Notes: generated by a model from the letters alone, not told the origin. A stretch of 64,000 nt of DNA from Flavobacterium galactosidilyticum (GCF_020911945.1 NZ_CP087135.1:1-64000), one strand, 5' to 3'; numbered from the stretch's first letter, positions 47,232 through 57,465 are shown. Translations and numbers: made by a program.

Positions 47232-48558
47232 ACAAAATATCATTTAGCTGAAATTTAAACTTTCTACTTTCATTTTTACGTTCTATTTCTAGCGTAATCC
47301 ATTTATCAACATCAGACCGGAATAGCGTAATAATGTCTTGTAAAGAATATTTGTAAGTAGGATTATTATTAATTTTGATAATAATATCACCTTTCAACAA
47401 TCCTGCAATTGCGGCTGGAGAATTCGCTCGCACATTTGCAATTTCGTAAAGTGGCTTCACTTGAAATTTATATTTAAATTCCGTTTTTGCACTATAAACA
47501 TTGACCTCACTGTTTGCTCTTGGGGTTTTAACCATTTCCATTGGCACTGTTTCTTGAACCCACTGTAATCCATTATGCTGAATTTCAACACCACTTTTAT
47601 TGTAACTAAAAGGTTGAGAATAGTTACTATTTTTTTTTAGAAAAAGTTGCTCATTTTGATAATCAAAGACTACATCAAACCTCTTCATAATTTCACCTCC
47701 CACTGAACCCATCCTATCTGGTACCATCGTAACATTTCTGATAGATGACGAATCTGGAAATGCAGCTATTGGGTTATTAAACTCAAAATTTGACATTACC
47801 ATTCTTTCAATTTTGCCTCGTTTCCCTAAGACATCGCCACTAAATCCTTTACCTAAATAATCATCAAAGCTTTTTTCGGGAACTTTAATAAACTTAGAAC
47901 GATCTTGAAACAACCATACGGCATCACTGTTCCCAATATCAACTAATAACTTTAGTGGTGTTGAATGGTCGTCGAGGGTAACAATGCCTTTAATATACGG
48001 TTTAAACTTTTCGACTGTTATTGCCATAGCATCGAATTTCCTCTCAATTTTCTTTCTGTTTTTTGGAATGTCTTTAAAAACTATAATCTTCTTTTTACGA
48101 TAATTAATTTCCACCAAATTATTTCTAAAAAATTGATAACCCACAATCCCATTGACCGGAATTCCTATATGTGACGATAAATTAAAGTCAGGATCTAAAA
48201 CGATATACAGCAAGTGATTCGGCATTTTCAAACTGCTAAATTCTAATACATTATTTTTCGATTTTAAGCCTTCTACCGCGATTTGATTTCCTAAACCTTT
48301 CAACAATATTTTCTCTGTATTAGAGAAGAGTACTTCTTTTTTTTCTTCTAAACTAAAAAGTATAGTCTCTGAGACACCAGTATCTAAAAGAAAATTTAAT
48401 TCGACACCATTTACTTTAATAGGTACGAAAATCAAATTATTAATTAATTTAAAAGGTACGCTGACTTTATTAATCTCTTTTTCAAACTGAAATCCTTGCT
48501 GCGCGAAAACGGGCAACAAAAACAGATTCAGTAGTAGTAATAAAAGTCTTTTTGCCAT
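47230..48558 (-). CDS. Secreted retropepsin-like aspartyl protease with PDZ domain
   Basis: A 442-residue exported protein. The signal peptide (about 1-20) is followed by two aspartyl-protease-like lobes. The first has the catalytic LLDTGVSETI with Asp59. In the second the expected DTG is LLVDIGNSDAVWL, which keeps Asp but replaces Thr by Ile. A C-terminal PDZ domain (about 355-440: EIANVRANSPAAIAGLLKGD) suggests recognition of protein C-termini. This aspartyl-protease-PDZ arrangement is common in Flavobacteria, with substrates unknown to me. It is monocistronic. Confidence 0.88.
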   Translation of the reverse strand: MAKRLLLLLLNLFLLPVFAQQGFQFEKEINKVSVPFKLINNLIFVPIKVNGVELNFLLDTGVSETILFSLEEKKEVLFSNTEKILLKGLGNQIAVEGLKSKNNVLEFSSLKMPNHLLYIVLDPDFNLSSHIGIPVNGIVGYQFFRNNLVEINYRKKKIIVFKDIPKNRKKIERKFDAMAITVEKFKPYIKGIVTLDDHSTPLKLLVDIGNSDAVWLFQDRSKFIKVPEKSFDDYLGKGFSGDVLGKRGKIERMVMSNFEFNNPIAAFPDSSSIRNVTMVPDRMGSVGGEIMKRFDVVFDYQNEQLFLKKNSNYSQPFSYNKSGVEIQHNGLQWVQETVPMEMVKTPRANSEVNVYSAKTEFKYKFQVKPLYEIANVRANSPAAIAGLLKGDIIIKINNNPTYKYSLQDIITLFRSDVDKWITLEIERKNESRKFKFQLNDIL

Positions 48559-48685
48559 CGTAATTCGTTTAGATAAAAATAATAAATAAAAGCGATCAAA
48601 TATGCAGATTTAACAATATATACACTTTTTATTTACCACTAATTAGAAAAAAAAATCGCAAATTTGCAATTCAATAATTAACACT

Positions 48686-49891
48686 ATGCCAAAAATATCA
48701 CACAAAGGCGATTTAATGCCTGAATCTCCTATTAGAAAACTAGTTCCCTACTCAGAAATAGCTAAGAAAAAAGGTAATAAAGTTTATCATTTGAACATTG
48801 GTCAACCTGACATTAAAACTCCTGAAGTTGCCATTCAAGCAGTTAAAAATTTAGATTTAACAATTCTTGAATACAGTCATTCTGCAGGAAATGAAAGTTA
48901 CAGAAAAAAATTAGCTGCATACTATACTAATCATGGTATTCCTGTAAACACTGAAGATATCATTGTCACAACAGGTGGATCAGAAGCTTTGATGTTTGCT
49001 ATGGGAAGCACAATGGATCAAGGGGATGAAATCATTATTCCAGAACCTTTTTACGCTAATTACAATGGATTTTCAACAGCGTCTGGTATTAATGTAGTAC
49101 CTGTTATTTCGACTATAGATACTGGTTTTTCATTACCAGCCATTGCTGATTTTGAAAAATTAATTACTTCAAAAACAAAAGCGATTCTTATTTGCAATCC
49201 TGGAAACCCAACTGGATATTTATACTCTAAGGAAGAAATCATACAATTAGCTGATTTAGTCAAAAAACATGATTTATTTTTGATCTCAGATGAAGTATAT
49301 CGTGAATTTACTTACGATGGAGATATTCATTATTCTGTAATGAATGTTCCTGGACTTGAAGAACATGCAATCATGATTGATTCAGTTTCTAAAAGATATA
49401 GTATGTGCGGCGCTAGAATAGGCTGTATTGTTTCTAAAAATAAAGAGCTAATGGCAACGGCTATGAAATTTGCACAAGCGAGACTTAGCCCGCCAACAAT
49501 TGAACAAATTGCTAGTGAAGCAGCATTAGACACTCCACAAAGTTATTTTGACGAAGTAATTTCAGAATATAGAGAACGTAGAGACACTTTAATCGAAGAA
49601 TTAAACAAAATAGAAGGTGTTGTAGTAAGCAAACCAAAAGGTGCTTTTTACTGTATCGCTCAATTGCCTATTGACAATGCTGATGCCTTTGCACAATGGC
49701 TTTTAGAAAGCTATGATTTGAATGGCGAAACTGTAATGGTCGCTCCGGCGGCTGGCTTCTACTCTACTCCAGGAATGGGATTAAGTGAAGTTCGGATTGC
49801 TTACGTATTAAAGAAAGAAGACTTAGTAAGTGCTGTAAGAATATTAAAAGCAGCAATTCCTGTGTATAATGCATTGCAGGCAAAGTCATAA
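48686..49891 (+). CDS. PLP-dependent aminotransferase, class I/II
   Basis: A 401-residue fold-type I aminotransferase of the aspartate aminotransferase (I-gamma) group. Features are LNIGQPDIKTPE near 33, TTGGSEALMFAMGS near 94, NPGNPTGYLYS near 173, the PLP aspartate in ISDEVYREFTYDG, and the Schiff-base lysine in DSVSKRYSMCGARIG near 235. The Arg that binds the substrate carboxylate is in SEVRIAYV. Aspartate or another amino acid is the donor, but specificity cannot be settled. It is followed by a strong terminator. Confidence 0.92.
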   Translation: MPKISHKGDLMPESPIRKLVPYSEIAKKKGNKVYHLNIGQPDIKTPEVAIQAVKNLDLTILEYSHSAGNESYRKKLAAYYTNHGIPVNTEDIIVTTGGSEALMFAMGSTMDQGDEIIIPEPFYANYNGFSTASGINVVPVISTIDTGFSLPAIADFEKLITSKTKAILICNPGNPTGYLYSKEEIIQLADLVKKHDLFLISDEVYREFTYDGDIHYSVMNVPGLEEHAIMIDSVSKRYSMCGARIGCIVSKNKELMATAMKFAQARLSPPTIEQIASEAALDTPQSYFDEVISEYRERRDTLIEELNKIEGVVVSKPKGAFYCIAQLPIDNADAFAQWLLESYDLNGETVMVAPAAGFYSTPGMGLSEVRIAYVLKKEDLVSAVRILKAAIPVYNALQAKS

Positions 49892-49934
49892 TATTGCTTT
49901 TTCTGCTTAAAACAGAAACTATAAACAATTATTT

Positions 49935-49971
49935 AGAAAAGGCAATAACCACTAGGTTGTTGCCTTTTTTT
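49935..49971 (+). terminator. Terminator of the aminotransferase gene
   Basis: AAAAGGCAATAACC pairs with GGTTGTTGCCTTTT (one G-T pair) around a 4-nt loop and is followed by T residues. Confidence 0.9.
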
Positions 49972-50209
49972 ATTCTCAATTTCAAACTAATTGCTACTAA
50001 TTGTAAACGCAACAATTATTTTTTTTCCACGGATTCTACCAAGATCACGATTTTAATAAAAACATCAAATTACTATCGATTTATATATTTTAGACTATAA
50101 AATAAGCCCTCCTATAACCTGAAATAATACAAGCTATATAAATTCTTTAATTTATATTATTTACCTTTACCCCTTAAATAAATTATACCCATAATAATAG
50201 TTCCTTTTA
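49972..50209. other. Upstream region of folE
   Basis: About 240 bp, AT-rich, no gene. No standard promoter pair or tetrahydrofolate-type riboswitch recognised. Confidence 0.3.
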
Positions 50210-50881
50210 ATGATAAATAAAGAAGAATTCCAAGACGAAATAGGAGATAATCACGTTAGTTTATCCGCAAAGAATCCTTTACGAGATGATGCTTTCGCTA
50301 TTTCTGATGATGAGAAAATAGAAAAAATAAAAAAAGACGTTGAGAGCATTCTGCTAACTTTAGGAATGGACTTAACAGATGATAGTTTAAAAGGCACACC
50401 TAATCGTGTAGCTAAAATGTTTGTCAAAGAAATTTTTGGAGGTTTGAATCCTGAAAGAAAGCCAAAAGCTTCCACTTTTGACAATAACTACAAATACGGT
50501 GAAATGTTAGTTGAAAAAAACATCATCGTATATTCTACCTGTGAGCACCATCTTTTACCAATTATAGGAAGAGCGCATGTGGCTTACATTTCTAACGGAA
50601 CCGTTATTGGCTTATCTAAAATGAACCGAATTGTCGAATATTACTCAAAAAGACCTCAAGTGCAAGAGCGTTTGACGATGCAAATTGTTCAAGAATTACA
50701 ATTGGCTTTAGGAACTGAAGATGTAGCTTGCGTTATTGACGCTAAACACCTTTGCGTAAATTCAAGAGGAATCAGTGATATTGAAAGTAGCACTGTAACT
50801 TCAGAATTTGGCGGAAAATTTAAAGATAATGTAACTCGCAGAGAGTTTTTAGATTATATCAAATTAGAGACTAAGTTCTAA
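50210..50881 (+). CDS. folE: GTP cyclohydrolase I
   Basis: First enzyme of tetrahydrofolate/pterin synthesis, converting GTP to dihydroneopterin triphosphate. The zinc ligands are in YSTCEHHLLPIIGRAHVAYI (Cys and His) and the second Cys is in KHLCVNSRGI. NRIVEYYSKRPQVQERLT is the family signature. The 223-residue length fits, with an unstructured N-terminus of about 40. A dispersed repeat, then cysS, follows on the same strand. Confidence 0.97.
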   Translation: MINKEEFQDEIGDNHVSLSAKNPLRDDAFAISDDEKIEKIKKDVESILLTLGMDLTDDSLKGTPNRVAKMFVKEIFGGLNPERKPKASTFDNNYKYGEMLVEKNIIVYSTCEHHLLPIIGRAHVAYISNGTVIGLSKMNRIVEYYSKRPQVQERLTMQIVQELQLALGTEDVACVIDAKHLCVNSRGISDIESSTVTSEFGGKFKDNVTRREFLDYIKLETKF

Positions 50882-50913
50882 TTTCCACTAGTCGTAATTG
50901 AACTACTAAATCC

Positions 50914-50992
50914 TAGCCCTGATTGCAGTGGAAATCCTTTTTATTGGCGGTAGACAATAAAAAGATTGAAGCGGAAAGCAGGAAAATGCTCC
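50914..50992 (+). repeat. Dispersed hairpin repeat, copy B (upstream of cysS)
   Basis: Starts TAGCCCTGATTGCAGTGG and ends GCAGGAAAATGCTCC. The inner perfect stem CTTTTTATTG/CAATAAAAAG surrounds an 8-nt loop. It is the plus-strand counterpart of 7944-8025, with the loop sequence differing but both flanks conserved. The open frame before the cysS start would be encoded by this element. Confidence 0.8.
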
Positions 50993-51009
50993 TAAAAAAA
51001 ACAAAGAAA

Positions 51010-52491
51010 ATGCCTTTATACGAAACGCAAACACTCAAAATATATAATTCTCTTTCGGGAGAAAAAGAAACATTTAAACCAATCCACGAAGGAAATGTTG
51101 GGATGTATGTTTGCGGACCTACGGTGTACAGCAATGTGCATCTTGGTAATGTGCGTACTTTCATGTCTTTTGATGTGATTTTTAGGTATTTTTTGCATTT
51201 GGATTACAAAACTCGTTATGTTCGTAACATCACAGATGTTGGACATATCGTGGATGATGTGGATGAAGGCGAGGACAAAATTGCTAAAAAAGCGCGTTTA
51301 GAGCAGCTAGAACCTATGGAAGTCGTGCAGCGTTATACTGTAGATTTTCATGAAATTTTAAATGCTTTTAACTTTTTGCCACCAAGTATAGAACCTACCG
51401 CAACAGGTCATATTATTGAACAAATCGAAATTATCAAAACTATTATTGATAAAGGAATAGGATATGAAGCTAACGGGTCAGTATATTTTGATGTTGTAAA
51501 ATTCAACAAAACGAATCATTATGGTCGTTTAAGTGGTCGAAACATTGAGGATATGCTTGCTAATACACGTGATCTTGATGGTCAAAGTGATAAGAGAAAT
51601 CCACAAGATTTTGCGCTTTGGAAAAAAGCAGAACCACAACATATCATGCGCTGGCCTTCACCTTGGAGTGATGGATTTCCGGGTTGGCACTTAGAATGTA
51701 CAGCAATGAGTACTAAATATCTAGGCAATCATTTTGATATTCACGGTGGCGGAATGGATTTGAAATTCCCACATCATGAATGCGAAATTGCTCAAAATGA
51801 AGCTTGCACCGGACAAACTCCTGTAAATTACTGGATGCATGCCAATATGCTTACCTTAAATGGTAAAAAAATGGCTAAATCTACTGGAAATAATATTTTA
51901 CCAAGAGAAATATTAACTGGAGACAATACTATTTTGAGTAAAGCTTTTTCAGCATCGGTAGCGAGATTTTTTATGCTGCAAGCGCATTACAGAAGTATTC
52001 TCGACTTTTCTGATGATGCAATTGTTGCAGCAGAAAAAGGATACAAGCGATTGATGGAAGCGATGAATTTACTTAAACAAATTACAGTAAATACTAAAAG
52101 TACTATTGATGTTCAAGCATGGCAACAATCATGTTATGATGCTATGAATGATGATTTTAACACGCCAATCTTGATTGCGCAGTTATTTGAAGGAGTTAAA
52201 TATATCAACTTACTAAATGATGGTAAAGAAGCTCTTAGTGCAGCAGATTTACAATTGTTTACTAAAGCCATGAATGCTTTTATCTTTGATGTTCTAGGAT
52301 TAGAGGATGAAAAAGAGTCCGACAGCAATAATGACAAATTAGAAGGTACAGTAAATATGCTTATCGAAATGAGAAAGCAAGCAAGAGACAATAAGAATTT
52401 TGCCCTGTCAGATCAAATTAGAGACCAACTAATTACTTTAGGAATTCAGTTGAAAGATGGGAAAGAAGGCACTACATTTAGTGTTCAATAG
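51010..52491 (+). CDS. cysS: Cysteine-tRNA ligase
   Basis: Class Ia synthetase charging tRNA-Cys. The HIGH-type motif is [16 protein letters not shown] near 28, and the zinc site includes the first Cys of YVCGPT and [10 protein letters not shown] near 215. KMAKSTGN near 275 is the KMSKS motif. The ATG at 51010 gives 493 residues beginning [15 protein letters not shown], the normal N-terminus; earlier in-frame codons would translate the upstream dispersed repeat. yidD follows 33 bp downstream. Confidence 0.98.
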   Translation: MPLYETQTLKIYNSLSGEKETFKPIHEGNVGMYVCGPTVYSNVHLGNVRTFMSFDVIFRYFLHLDYKTRYVRNITDVGHIVDDVDEGEDKIAKKARLEQLEPMEVVQRYTVDFHEILNAFNFLPPSIEPTATGHIIEQIEIIKTIIDKGIGYEANGSVYFDVVKFNKTNHYGRLSGRNIEDMLANTRDLDGQSDKRNPQDFALWKKAEPQHIMRWPSPWSDGFPGWHLECTAMSTKYLGNHFDIHGGGMDLKFPHHECEIAQNEACTGQTPVNYWMHANMLTLNGKKMAKSTGNNILPREILTGDNTILSKAFSASVARFFMLQAHYRSILDFSDDAIVAAEKGYKRLMEAMNLLKQITVNTKSTIDVQAWQQSCYDAMNDDFNTPILIAQLFEGVKYINLLNDGKEALSAADLQLFTKAMNAFIFDVLGLEDEKESDSNNDKLEGTVNMLIEMRKQARDNKNFALSDQIRDQLITLGIQLKDGKEGTTFSVQ

Positions 52492-52524
52492 TCAGTACAG
52501 GATTTCAGACGGTATTTTAAAATT

Positions 52525-52773
52525 ATGATTTCAAAAATTCTCATATATCCTTTTGTACTCTTAGTTAAGTTTTACCAAACTGCTATTTCTCCTTTCACGC
52601 CCTCAAGTTGCCGATTTGAACCTACCTGCTCGACTTATATGATTCAGGCGTTGCAGAAGTATGGTTTATTGTACGGTGGATTCTTAGGCTTGAAAAGGAT
52701 TGTTAGTTGTAATCCGTGGGGAAGAACGGGTTATGATCCAGTTCCTGAGAAGAAATGCAATCATGAACATTAA
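52525..52773 (+). CDS. yidD: Membrane protein insertion efficiency factor YidD
   Basis: An 82-residue protein of the YidD (DUF37/HlyA-like) family, which aids YidC-dependent membrane insertion. All hallmarks are present: [47 protein letters not shown] and GYDPVP. In many bacteria yidD sits beside yidC; here yidC is 38 kb away. It lies between cysS and lgt on the same strand, in a probable operon. Confidence 0.96.
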   Translation: MISKILIYPFVLLVKFYQTAISPFTPSSCRFEPTCSTYMIQALQKYGLLYGGFLGLKRIVSCNPWGRTGYDPVPEKKCNHEH

Positions 52774-52825
52774 CCTTTTATTGGTACCATTCTTTCTTTT
52801 ATTAATTATTTTTACGGCAGATTAA
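52763..52825 (+). CDS. Possible 20-residue hydrophobic peptide
   Basis: Overlaps the last codons of yidD in another frame and encodes [20 protein letters not shown], a plausible single membrane segment, ending 15 bp before lgt. No recognised family and no ribosome-binding signal. It may be chance in AT-rich DNA. Confidence 0.2.
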   Translation: MNINLLLVPFFLLLIIFTAD

Positions 52826-52840
52826 AAAAAACAACAATAC

Positions 52841-53797
52841 ATGACACATGCATTAAACATCGTTTGGAATCCATCAGAAGGAATAGATTTAGGCTTTTTT
52901 ATGATTCGATATTACAGCTTAATGTTTGTAATAGCTTTTGGATTAGGCTGGTACATTATGAAAAAAATGTTCGAGCGCGAAGGCGAATCAATTGAAAAAT
53001 TAGATTCTTTATTTATTTGGACAGTTTTAGCAACTTTACTTGGTGCACGTTTAGGTCACGTTTTCTTTTACGATTGGGAATATTATCGCAATCATTTAGT
53101 AGAAATTCTTTTACCGATAAGAGAAAATGCAAATGAATCTCTATTTAATATTATTCAAGGATGGGAATTTACAGGATTCCAAGGATTAGCTAGTCACGGA
53201 GCAGCCATTTCTATTATAATTGCTATGTATTATTTTAGCAAAAATGTATTGAGAAGACCACAATTATGGATTTTAGACCGCGTAGTAGTTCCTGTTGCTA
53301 GTGGTGCTATTTTTGTGCGTTTAGGTAACTTTTTCAATTCAGAAATCATTGGTCACGAAACGATTTCACCTTTTGGAATAAAATTCATTAAAGACCATTT
53401 TAGCCCTATGGATGTCGTAAATGCAACTGGAATTCCAAATCCGCAAGCAGCTTACGCAGCAATAGCTCATGATCCTAAATTTTCTGCATTATTAGAACAA
53501 GTTCCTGCAAAACATCCAACACAGCTGTACGAAGCAATCTGCTATATTTTTGTTTTTGCTGCCTTATACTTCTTGTATTGGAAAACAGAAAAGAGAAAGT
53601 TTAGTGGTTACATTTTTGGAATGTTTCTAGTGCTACTATTTACAGTACGTTTTATAGTGGAATCAGTTAAGGAAAGCCAAGGTGGTTTTGAAAGTGCCTT
53701 AGGATTATTCTCAACGGGACAATGGTTGAGTATACCTTTTATCTTAATTGGACTCTATTTTGTATTTACTGCAAAAAAAGAAATTACTAGTTTATAA
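52841..53797 (+). CDS. lgt: Prolipoprotein diacylglyceryl transferase
   Basis: Membrane enzyme that transfers diacylglycerol to the lipobox Cys of prolipoproteins. The 318-residue protein has seven predicted helices. Family motifs are RYYSLMFVIAFGLGWYIM near 22, LGARLGHVFFYDWEYY near 66, GLASHGAAISII near 112, the catalytic-region RLGNFFNSEIIG near 160 and HPTQLYEAI near 226. It matures the many lipoproteins in this organism, including GldI. A terminator lies 22 bp downstream. Confidence 0.97.
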   Translation: MTHALNIVWNPSEGIDLGFFMIRYYSLMFVIAFGLGWYIMKKMFEREGESIEKLDSLFIWTVLATLLGARLGHVFFYDWEYYRNHLVEILLPIRENANESLFNIIQGWEFTGFQGLASHGAAISIIIAMYYFSKNVLRRPQLWILDRVVVPVASGAIFVRLGNFFNSEIIGHETISPFGIKFIKDHFSPMDVVNATGIPNPQAAYAAIAHDPKFSALLEQVPAKHPTQLYEAICYIFVFAALYFLYWKTEKRKFSGYIFGMFLVLLFTVRFIVESVKESQGGFESALGLFSTGQWLSIPFILIGLYFVFTAKKEITSL

Positions 53798-53818
53798 GTT
53801 TTATAGCTATAAAATAAT

Positions 53819-53860
53819 AAAGCGTTATCTGCAAAATTAGAGTAGATAACGCTTTTTTTT
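53819..53860 (+). terminator. Terminator of the cysS-yidD-lgt run
   Basis: AAAGCGTTATCT pairs with AGATAACGCTTT, followed by T residues. Confidence 0.9.
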
Positions 53861-54208
53861 ATGATCATAACTCTTATTAATCTGTAGAAACAATAGAACA
53901 CTATTCACCTCTATTAGTTTTTTTTCATGTTGAAAGCATTATACTACTTAAGAGTAACTTAGTAGAGACGCTTCCAGAGTGACAAGTAATGGACGTCGCA
54001 ATACCCACAATAGTACTATTCAAATCGTAACACCAACCCTTCAAGTGTTGAAACAAAGAAAACTATCACACTGCTAAAAACAGCCCTAATAACACGATAA
54101 CAACTTCGTCACTACAATGATGTTAAAGATTTAAAGTATCATGCAGTAAACCTATTTATTATAGCAGTTAAATATTTAAAACAAATAGTCGAAAGCAATA
54201 TTTGTCCA
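53861..54208. other. Intergenic region, about 350 bp
   Basis: No gene in either strand and no recognised RNA or repeat; less AT-extreme than other gaps. CCTTCAAGTGTTGAA around 54037-54051 is a small imperfect palindrome. Confidence 0.3.
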
Positions 54209-54248
54209 AAAAAAAAGAGATTCAACTTTCGCTGAATCTCTTTTTTGA
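54209..54248 (-). terminator. Terminator of secDF
   Basis: AAAAAGAGATTCA pairs with TGAATCTCTTTTT around an 8-nt loop. A T-run follows on the minus strand, and the plus strand also has T residues, so it may work both ways. Confidence 0.9.
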
Positions 54249-54267
54249 ACTTTATATAAAAAGCTGT

Positions 54268-57240
54268 TTACGCTTCTTGATGCTTAACTTCAACTTTATC
54301 TTTATCTTCTTTAGATATAGTATCTACAAGGATTGGCGTTGCGATAAATAGTGAAGAATAAGTTCCTACTACAATACCAATCAACATAGCGAAAATAAAT
54401 CCTCTAATTGATTCTCCACCAAAAACAAACATGATTAACAATACAACAATCATAGTTAACGACGTGTTAATCGTTCTTGACATGGTAGTATTAATAGATT
54501 GATTTACAATATCAGAGAATGAACCTTTAGTTTTACCAGCTAAGTATTCACGAACTCTATCAAATACAATAACCGTATCATTCATAGAGTATCCAATAAC
54601 CGTTAGAATCGCAGCGATGAAATGCTGATCGATTTCCATACCAAAAGGCATGAATTTATAACACAATGAATAAATACCTAATACAAAGATAACATCATGC
54701 GCTACCGCAGCAATCGCACCTAAACTATATTGCCATTTTCTATAACTAATCATTAAGTATAAAAACACTAGTGCCAATGAACCTAATACAGCCCAATATG
54801 CATTAGTTTTAATATCCTCTGCCACTGTTGGTCCTACTTTAGAAGCTTGTAATATTCCTAAACTTTTTCCGTCGTAAGCATTAACAAATTTATCATAAGT
54901 CATACCTGCAGAATAGTGTTGCTTTAAATTATCAAACAATAATTTATTAACTTCTTCGTCAGCTTTAATTCCTGGCTCTTGAACTTTGTATTTTGTAGTT
55001 ATTTTCAACTGATTGTCGCTACCAAATATTTTTACTTCCGCACTACCATCAAAAACTTTTTCTAATTCAAGTTTTACTGTTTCAGTTGAAACTGGTTTTT
55101 CAAAACGTACCTGAAAAGTTCTTCCTCCAACAAAATCCGTTCCTTGATCCAAACCATTTATAGCTAATGAAGTAAAACTTACAATAACAATTACAGTAGA
55201 GATTAAGTACGTCCATTTTTTCATACCTAAGAAATCGAAATGGAAATTAGTGAATATATTTTTAGAGTATTTAGTAACAAATGTTAAATCATTCTTTTTA
55301 CTAATGTTCCAATCGATAAAGATTCTAGCGATGAAAATAGAAGTAAACAATGAAGTTACTATACCAATTAACAATGTAGTAGCAAAACCTTTAATTGGTC
55401 CTGAACCAAAAATAAATAATACAGCTCCCGTTAATATGTGTGTTACGTTCGCATCAGTAATAGATGACATTGCACCTCTCCAGCTATAAGAAGTTTTAAC
55501 AGCTTCATCAAGTGACTTACCAGCACGTAGCTCTTCTTTAGCTCTTTCGTAAATAATGATATTCGCATCAACTGCCGTACCCATTGTAAGAACAATACCA
55601 GCAATACCAGGCAAAGTTAATACAGCACCTAAACTTGCAAGAATACCGAATAAGAAAAGTAAGTTAACTGCTAAAGCAACGTTAGCATACCATCCTGCTT
55701 TACCATAGAAAAACATCATCCAAAGTGATACTATTATTAATCCCCAAATAGCAGAGTTAGTACCATTATCAATTGCTTCTTGTCCTAAAGATGGCCCTAC
55801 CACTTCTGACTGAACAATATCTGCAGCAGCTGGTAATTTACCCGCTCTTAAAACGTTAGCTAAATCCTTAGTTTGTGTTACATCAAATGATCCTGAAATC
55901 TCTGATCTTCCACCAGAAATAGGTCCGCTAGAAACTCCTGGTGCAGAATAAACTACATCATCAAGAACGATAGCAATATTACTTTTTTGCGTGTAAGCTC
56001 TACCTGTTAATTCTTCCCAAGATTTAGCACCTTGACCGTCCATTTGCATGGAAACTGCTGGTTTTCCTAATTGATCAAAAGTATCTTTTGCATCAGTAAC
56101 AACACCACCACTCATTGCAGGAACGTTATCTCTATTACCTTTTAAAGCGTATAATTCTACTGCATCTACATCTTTCCCTTTAGCATCTTTGATAGTAGAA
56201 GGAATACCCCAAACAAATTTAGCATAACGCTGATCTCCCGCTAATAAGATTTTAATATCAGCTCTTTTGAAATAACCATTAATTGCAGCAGTATCCTTTG
56301 GAGAGAAAAGACCTAAAACTGGACCACCACCTTGAGCTAAGATTTTATCAAATAAAGGATTGTTTCCTTTTTTAGCAACAGTTGAATCTTTATCATCAGC
56401 TAATAAAGCACTAATTGAATCTTTAACTACTGCTTTTATTTCAGTAGTATTAACTTCAGTTTTTTTCAATGACTCATTTGCAGCCATCATAAAATTACCG
56501 ATTTCTTCTATTTTATACGTTTCCCAAAACTCTAATTGAGCAGTACTTTGTAATAATTTCTTGATTCTGTCTACATCTTTAGCACCAGGAAGTTCAACAA
56601 GAATTCTTCCAGACTCGCCTAATTTTTGAATGTTAGGTTGTGTTACTCCAAATTTGTCAATACGTTTTCTTAAAACTCCAAAAGCACTTTCTACAGATTC
56701 ATCAACTTTTCTAGAGATTACTTTTTTTACCTGCGCATCTGTCATTTGAAAATCTACTCCACCTTCACCTTGCAAACTTCTGTTTGCGAAAATATCAGGA
56801 GAAGCTAATTTTACAGTTCCTTTTGAATTTGCATCAAAAGCTTCGTAAAAAGCGTCTAAATAGCTTTGATTTCCTTTTTGATTTGCACTTGCATCAGCTA
56901 ATGACTTATTGAAAACTGGGTTTTTAGAATTATTAGATAATCCTTTCAAAATATCTTTAACTGATATCTGAAGAATAACGTTTATTCCTCCCTCTAAGTC
57001 AAGACCTTTGTTAATTTGCTTATCACTAACTTCATTGAAAGTGAAATTGGTAAACCCAAGATTAAATACTTTCTCCTTACCAATAGAGTCTAAATATTTT
57101 AATTCCTTTTCAGAATTCCCCTTAGCAAAAGATTTTGCATCGTTTTTTACTTTACTTGCCACAAAAGTGAAAGAAAGTTGGTAAATACTTACCAATGCAA
57201 ATAGAATTGCGAAAAATTTAATAAGTCCTTTATTCTGCAT
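54268..57240 (-). CDS. secDF: Protein translocase subunit SecDF (fused)
   Basis: Proton-driven accessory of the SecYEG translocon, with SecD and SecF joined in a 990-residue chain. The first membrane helix (about 7-27) is followed by the SecD periplasmic region (GLDLEGGINVILQI near 80, RIDKFGVTQPNI near 195). The SecD membrane block has GTAVDANIIIYERAKEE near 560. The SecF half begins near 665 with FDFLGMKKWTY, its periplasmic RFEKPVSTE, and the membrane signature GYSMNDTVIVFDRVRE near 875. A promoter fits about 120 bp upstream. mdh lies upstream on the same strand with its own terminator. Confidence 0.98.
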   Translation of the reverse strand: MQNKGLIKFFAILFALVSIYQLSFTFVASKVKNDAKSFAKGNSEKELKYLDSIGKEKVFNLGFTNFTFNEVSDKQINKGLDLEGGINVILQISVKDILKGLSNNSKNPVFNKSLADASANQKGNQSYLDAFYEAFDANSKGTVKLASPDIFANRSLQGEGGVDFQMTDAQVKKVISRKVDESVESAFGVLRKRIDKFGVTQPNIQKLGESGRILVELPGAKDVDRIKKLLQSTAQLEFWETYKIEEIGNFMMAANESLKKTEVNTTEIKAVVKDSISALLADDKDSTVAKKGNNPLFDKILAQGGGPVLGLFSPKDTAAINGYFKRADIKILLAGDQRYAKFVWGIPSTIKDAKGKDVDAVELYALKGNRDNVPAMSGGVVTDAKDTFDQLGKPAVSMQMDGQGAKSWEELTGRAYTQKSNIAIVLDDVVYSAPGVSSGPISGGRSEISGSFDVTQTKDLANVLRAGKLPAAADIVQSEVVGPSLGQEAIDNGTNSAIWGLIIVSLWMMFFYGKAGWYANVALAVNLLFLFGILASLGAVLTLPGIAGIVLTMGTAVDANIIIYERAKEELRAGKSLDEAVKTSYSWRGAMSSITDANVTHILTGAVLFIFGSGPIKGFATTLLIGIVTSLFTSIFIARIFIDWNISKKNDLTFVTKYSKNIFTNFHFDFLGMKKWTYLISTVIVIVSFTSLAINGLDQGTDFVGGRTFQVRFEKPVSTETVKLELEKVFDGSAEVKIFGSDNQLKITTKYKVQEPGIKADEEVNKLLFDNLKQHYSAGMTYDKFVNAYDGKSLGILQASKVGPTVAEDIKTNAYWAVLGSLALVFLYLMISYRKWQYSLGAIAAVAHDVIFVLGIYSLCYKFMPFGMEIDQHFIAAILTVIGYSMNDTVIVFDRVREYLAGKTKGSFSDIVNQSINTTMSRTINTSLTMIVVLLIMFVFGGESIRGFIFAMLIGIVVGTYSSLFIATPILVDTISKEDKDKVEVKHQEA

Positions 57241-57365
57241 TATTACTAAAAATTAATTATTTTTTATTTATTATTTTTGATCTAAACCTTGTAAAACAAC
57301 TACTTACACTCATTTTTCTTACTTAAAATAAACATACGGAGCTATCTAATTTTTTTTAAACCGAG

Positions 57366-57396
57366 CAAATATATAATTAACGACAAGATTAACCAA
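57366..57396 (-). promoter_or_regulatory. Promoter of secDF (-33/-7)
   Basis: On the minus strand TTG (57394-57396), a 20-bp spacer, and TATATTTG (57366-57373), an exact match to TAnnTTTG. The leader would be about 120 nt. Confidence 0.55.
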
Positions 57397-57414
57397 TTTA
57401 TTTATTAATTAATC

Positions 57415-57446
57415 TCAAGAAAAAAGACTGCAAAGTTGCAGTCTTG
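57415..57446 (-). terminator. Terminator of mdh
   Basis: AAGACTGCAA pairs with TTGCAGTCTT. On the minus strand the stem is followed by six T residues. Confidence 0.85.
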
Positions 57447-57465
57447 TATTTCTTATGATTAATTA

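Noticed and set aside
50923..51009. N-terminal extension of CysRS by 29 residues
   Set aside because: It is encoded by the second copy of the dispersed repeat, and CysRS proteins begin near MPLYETQTL.
50893..51164. Minus-strand frames opposite the start of cysS
   Set aside because: They overlap the conserved CysRS N-terminus and the repeat element and show no family features.
53861..54208. tRNA or small RNA gene in the gap before secDF
   Set aside because: No cloverleaf, anticodon stem or strong structured region found by eye beyond the two flanking terminators.
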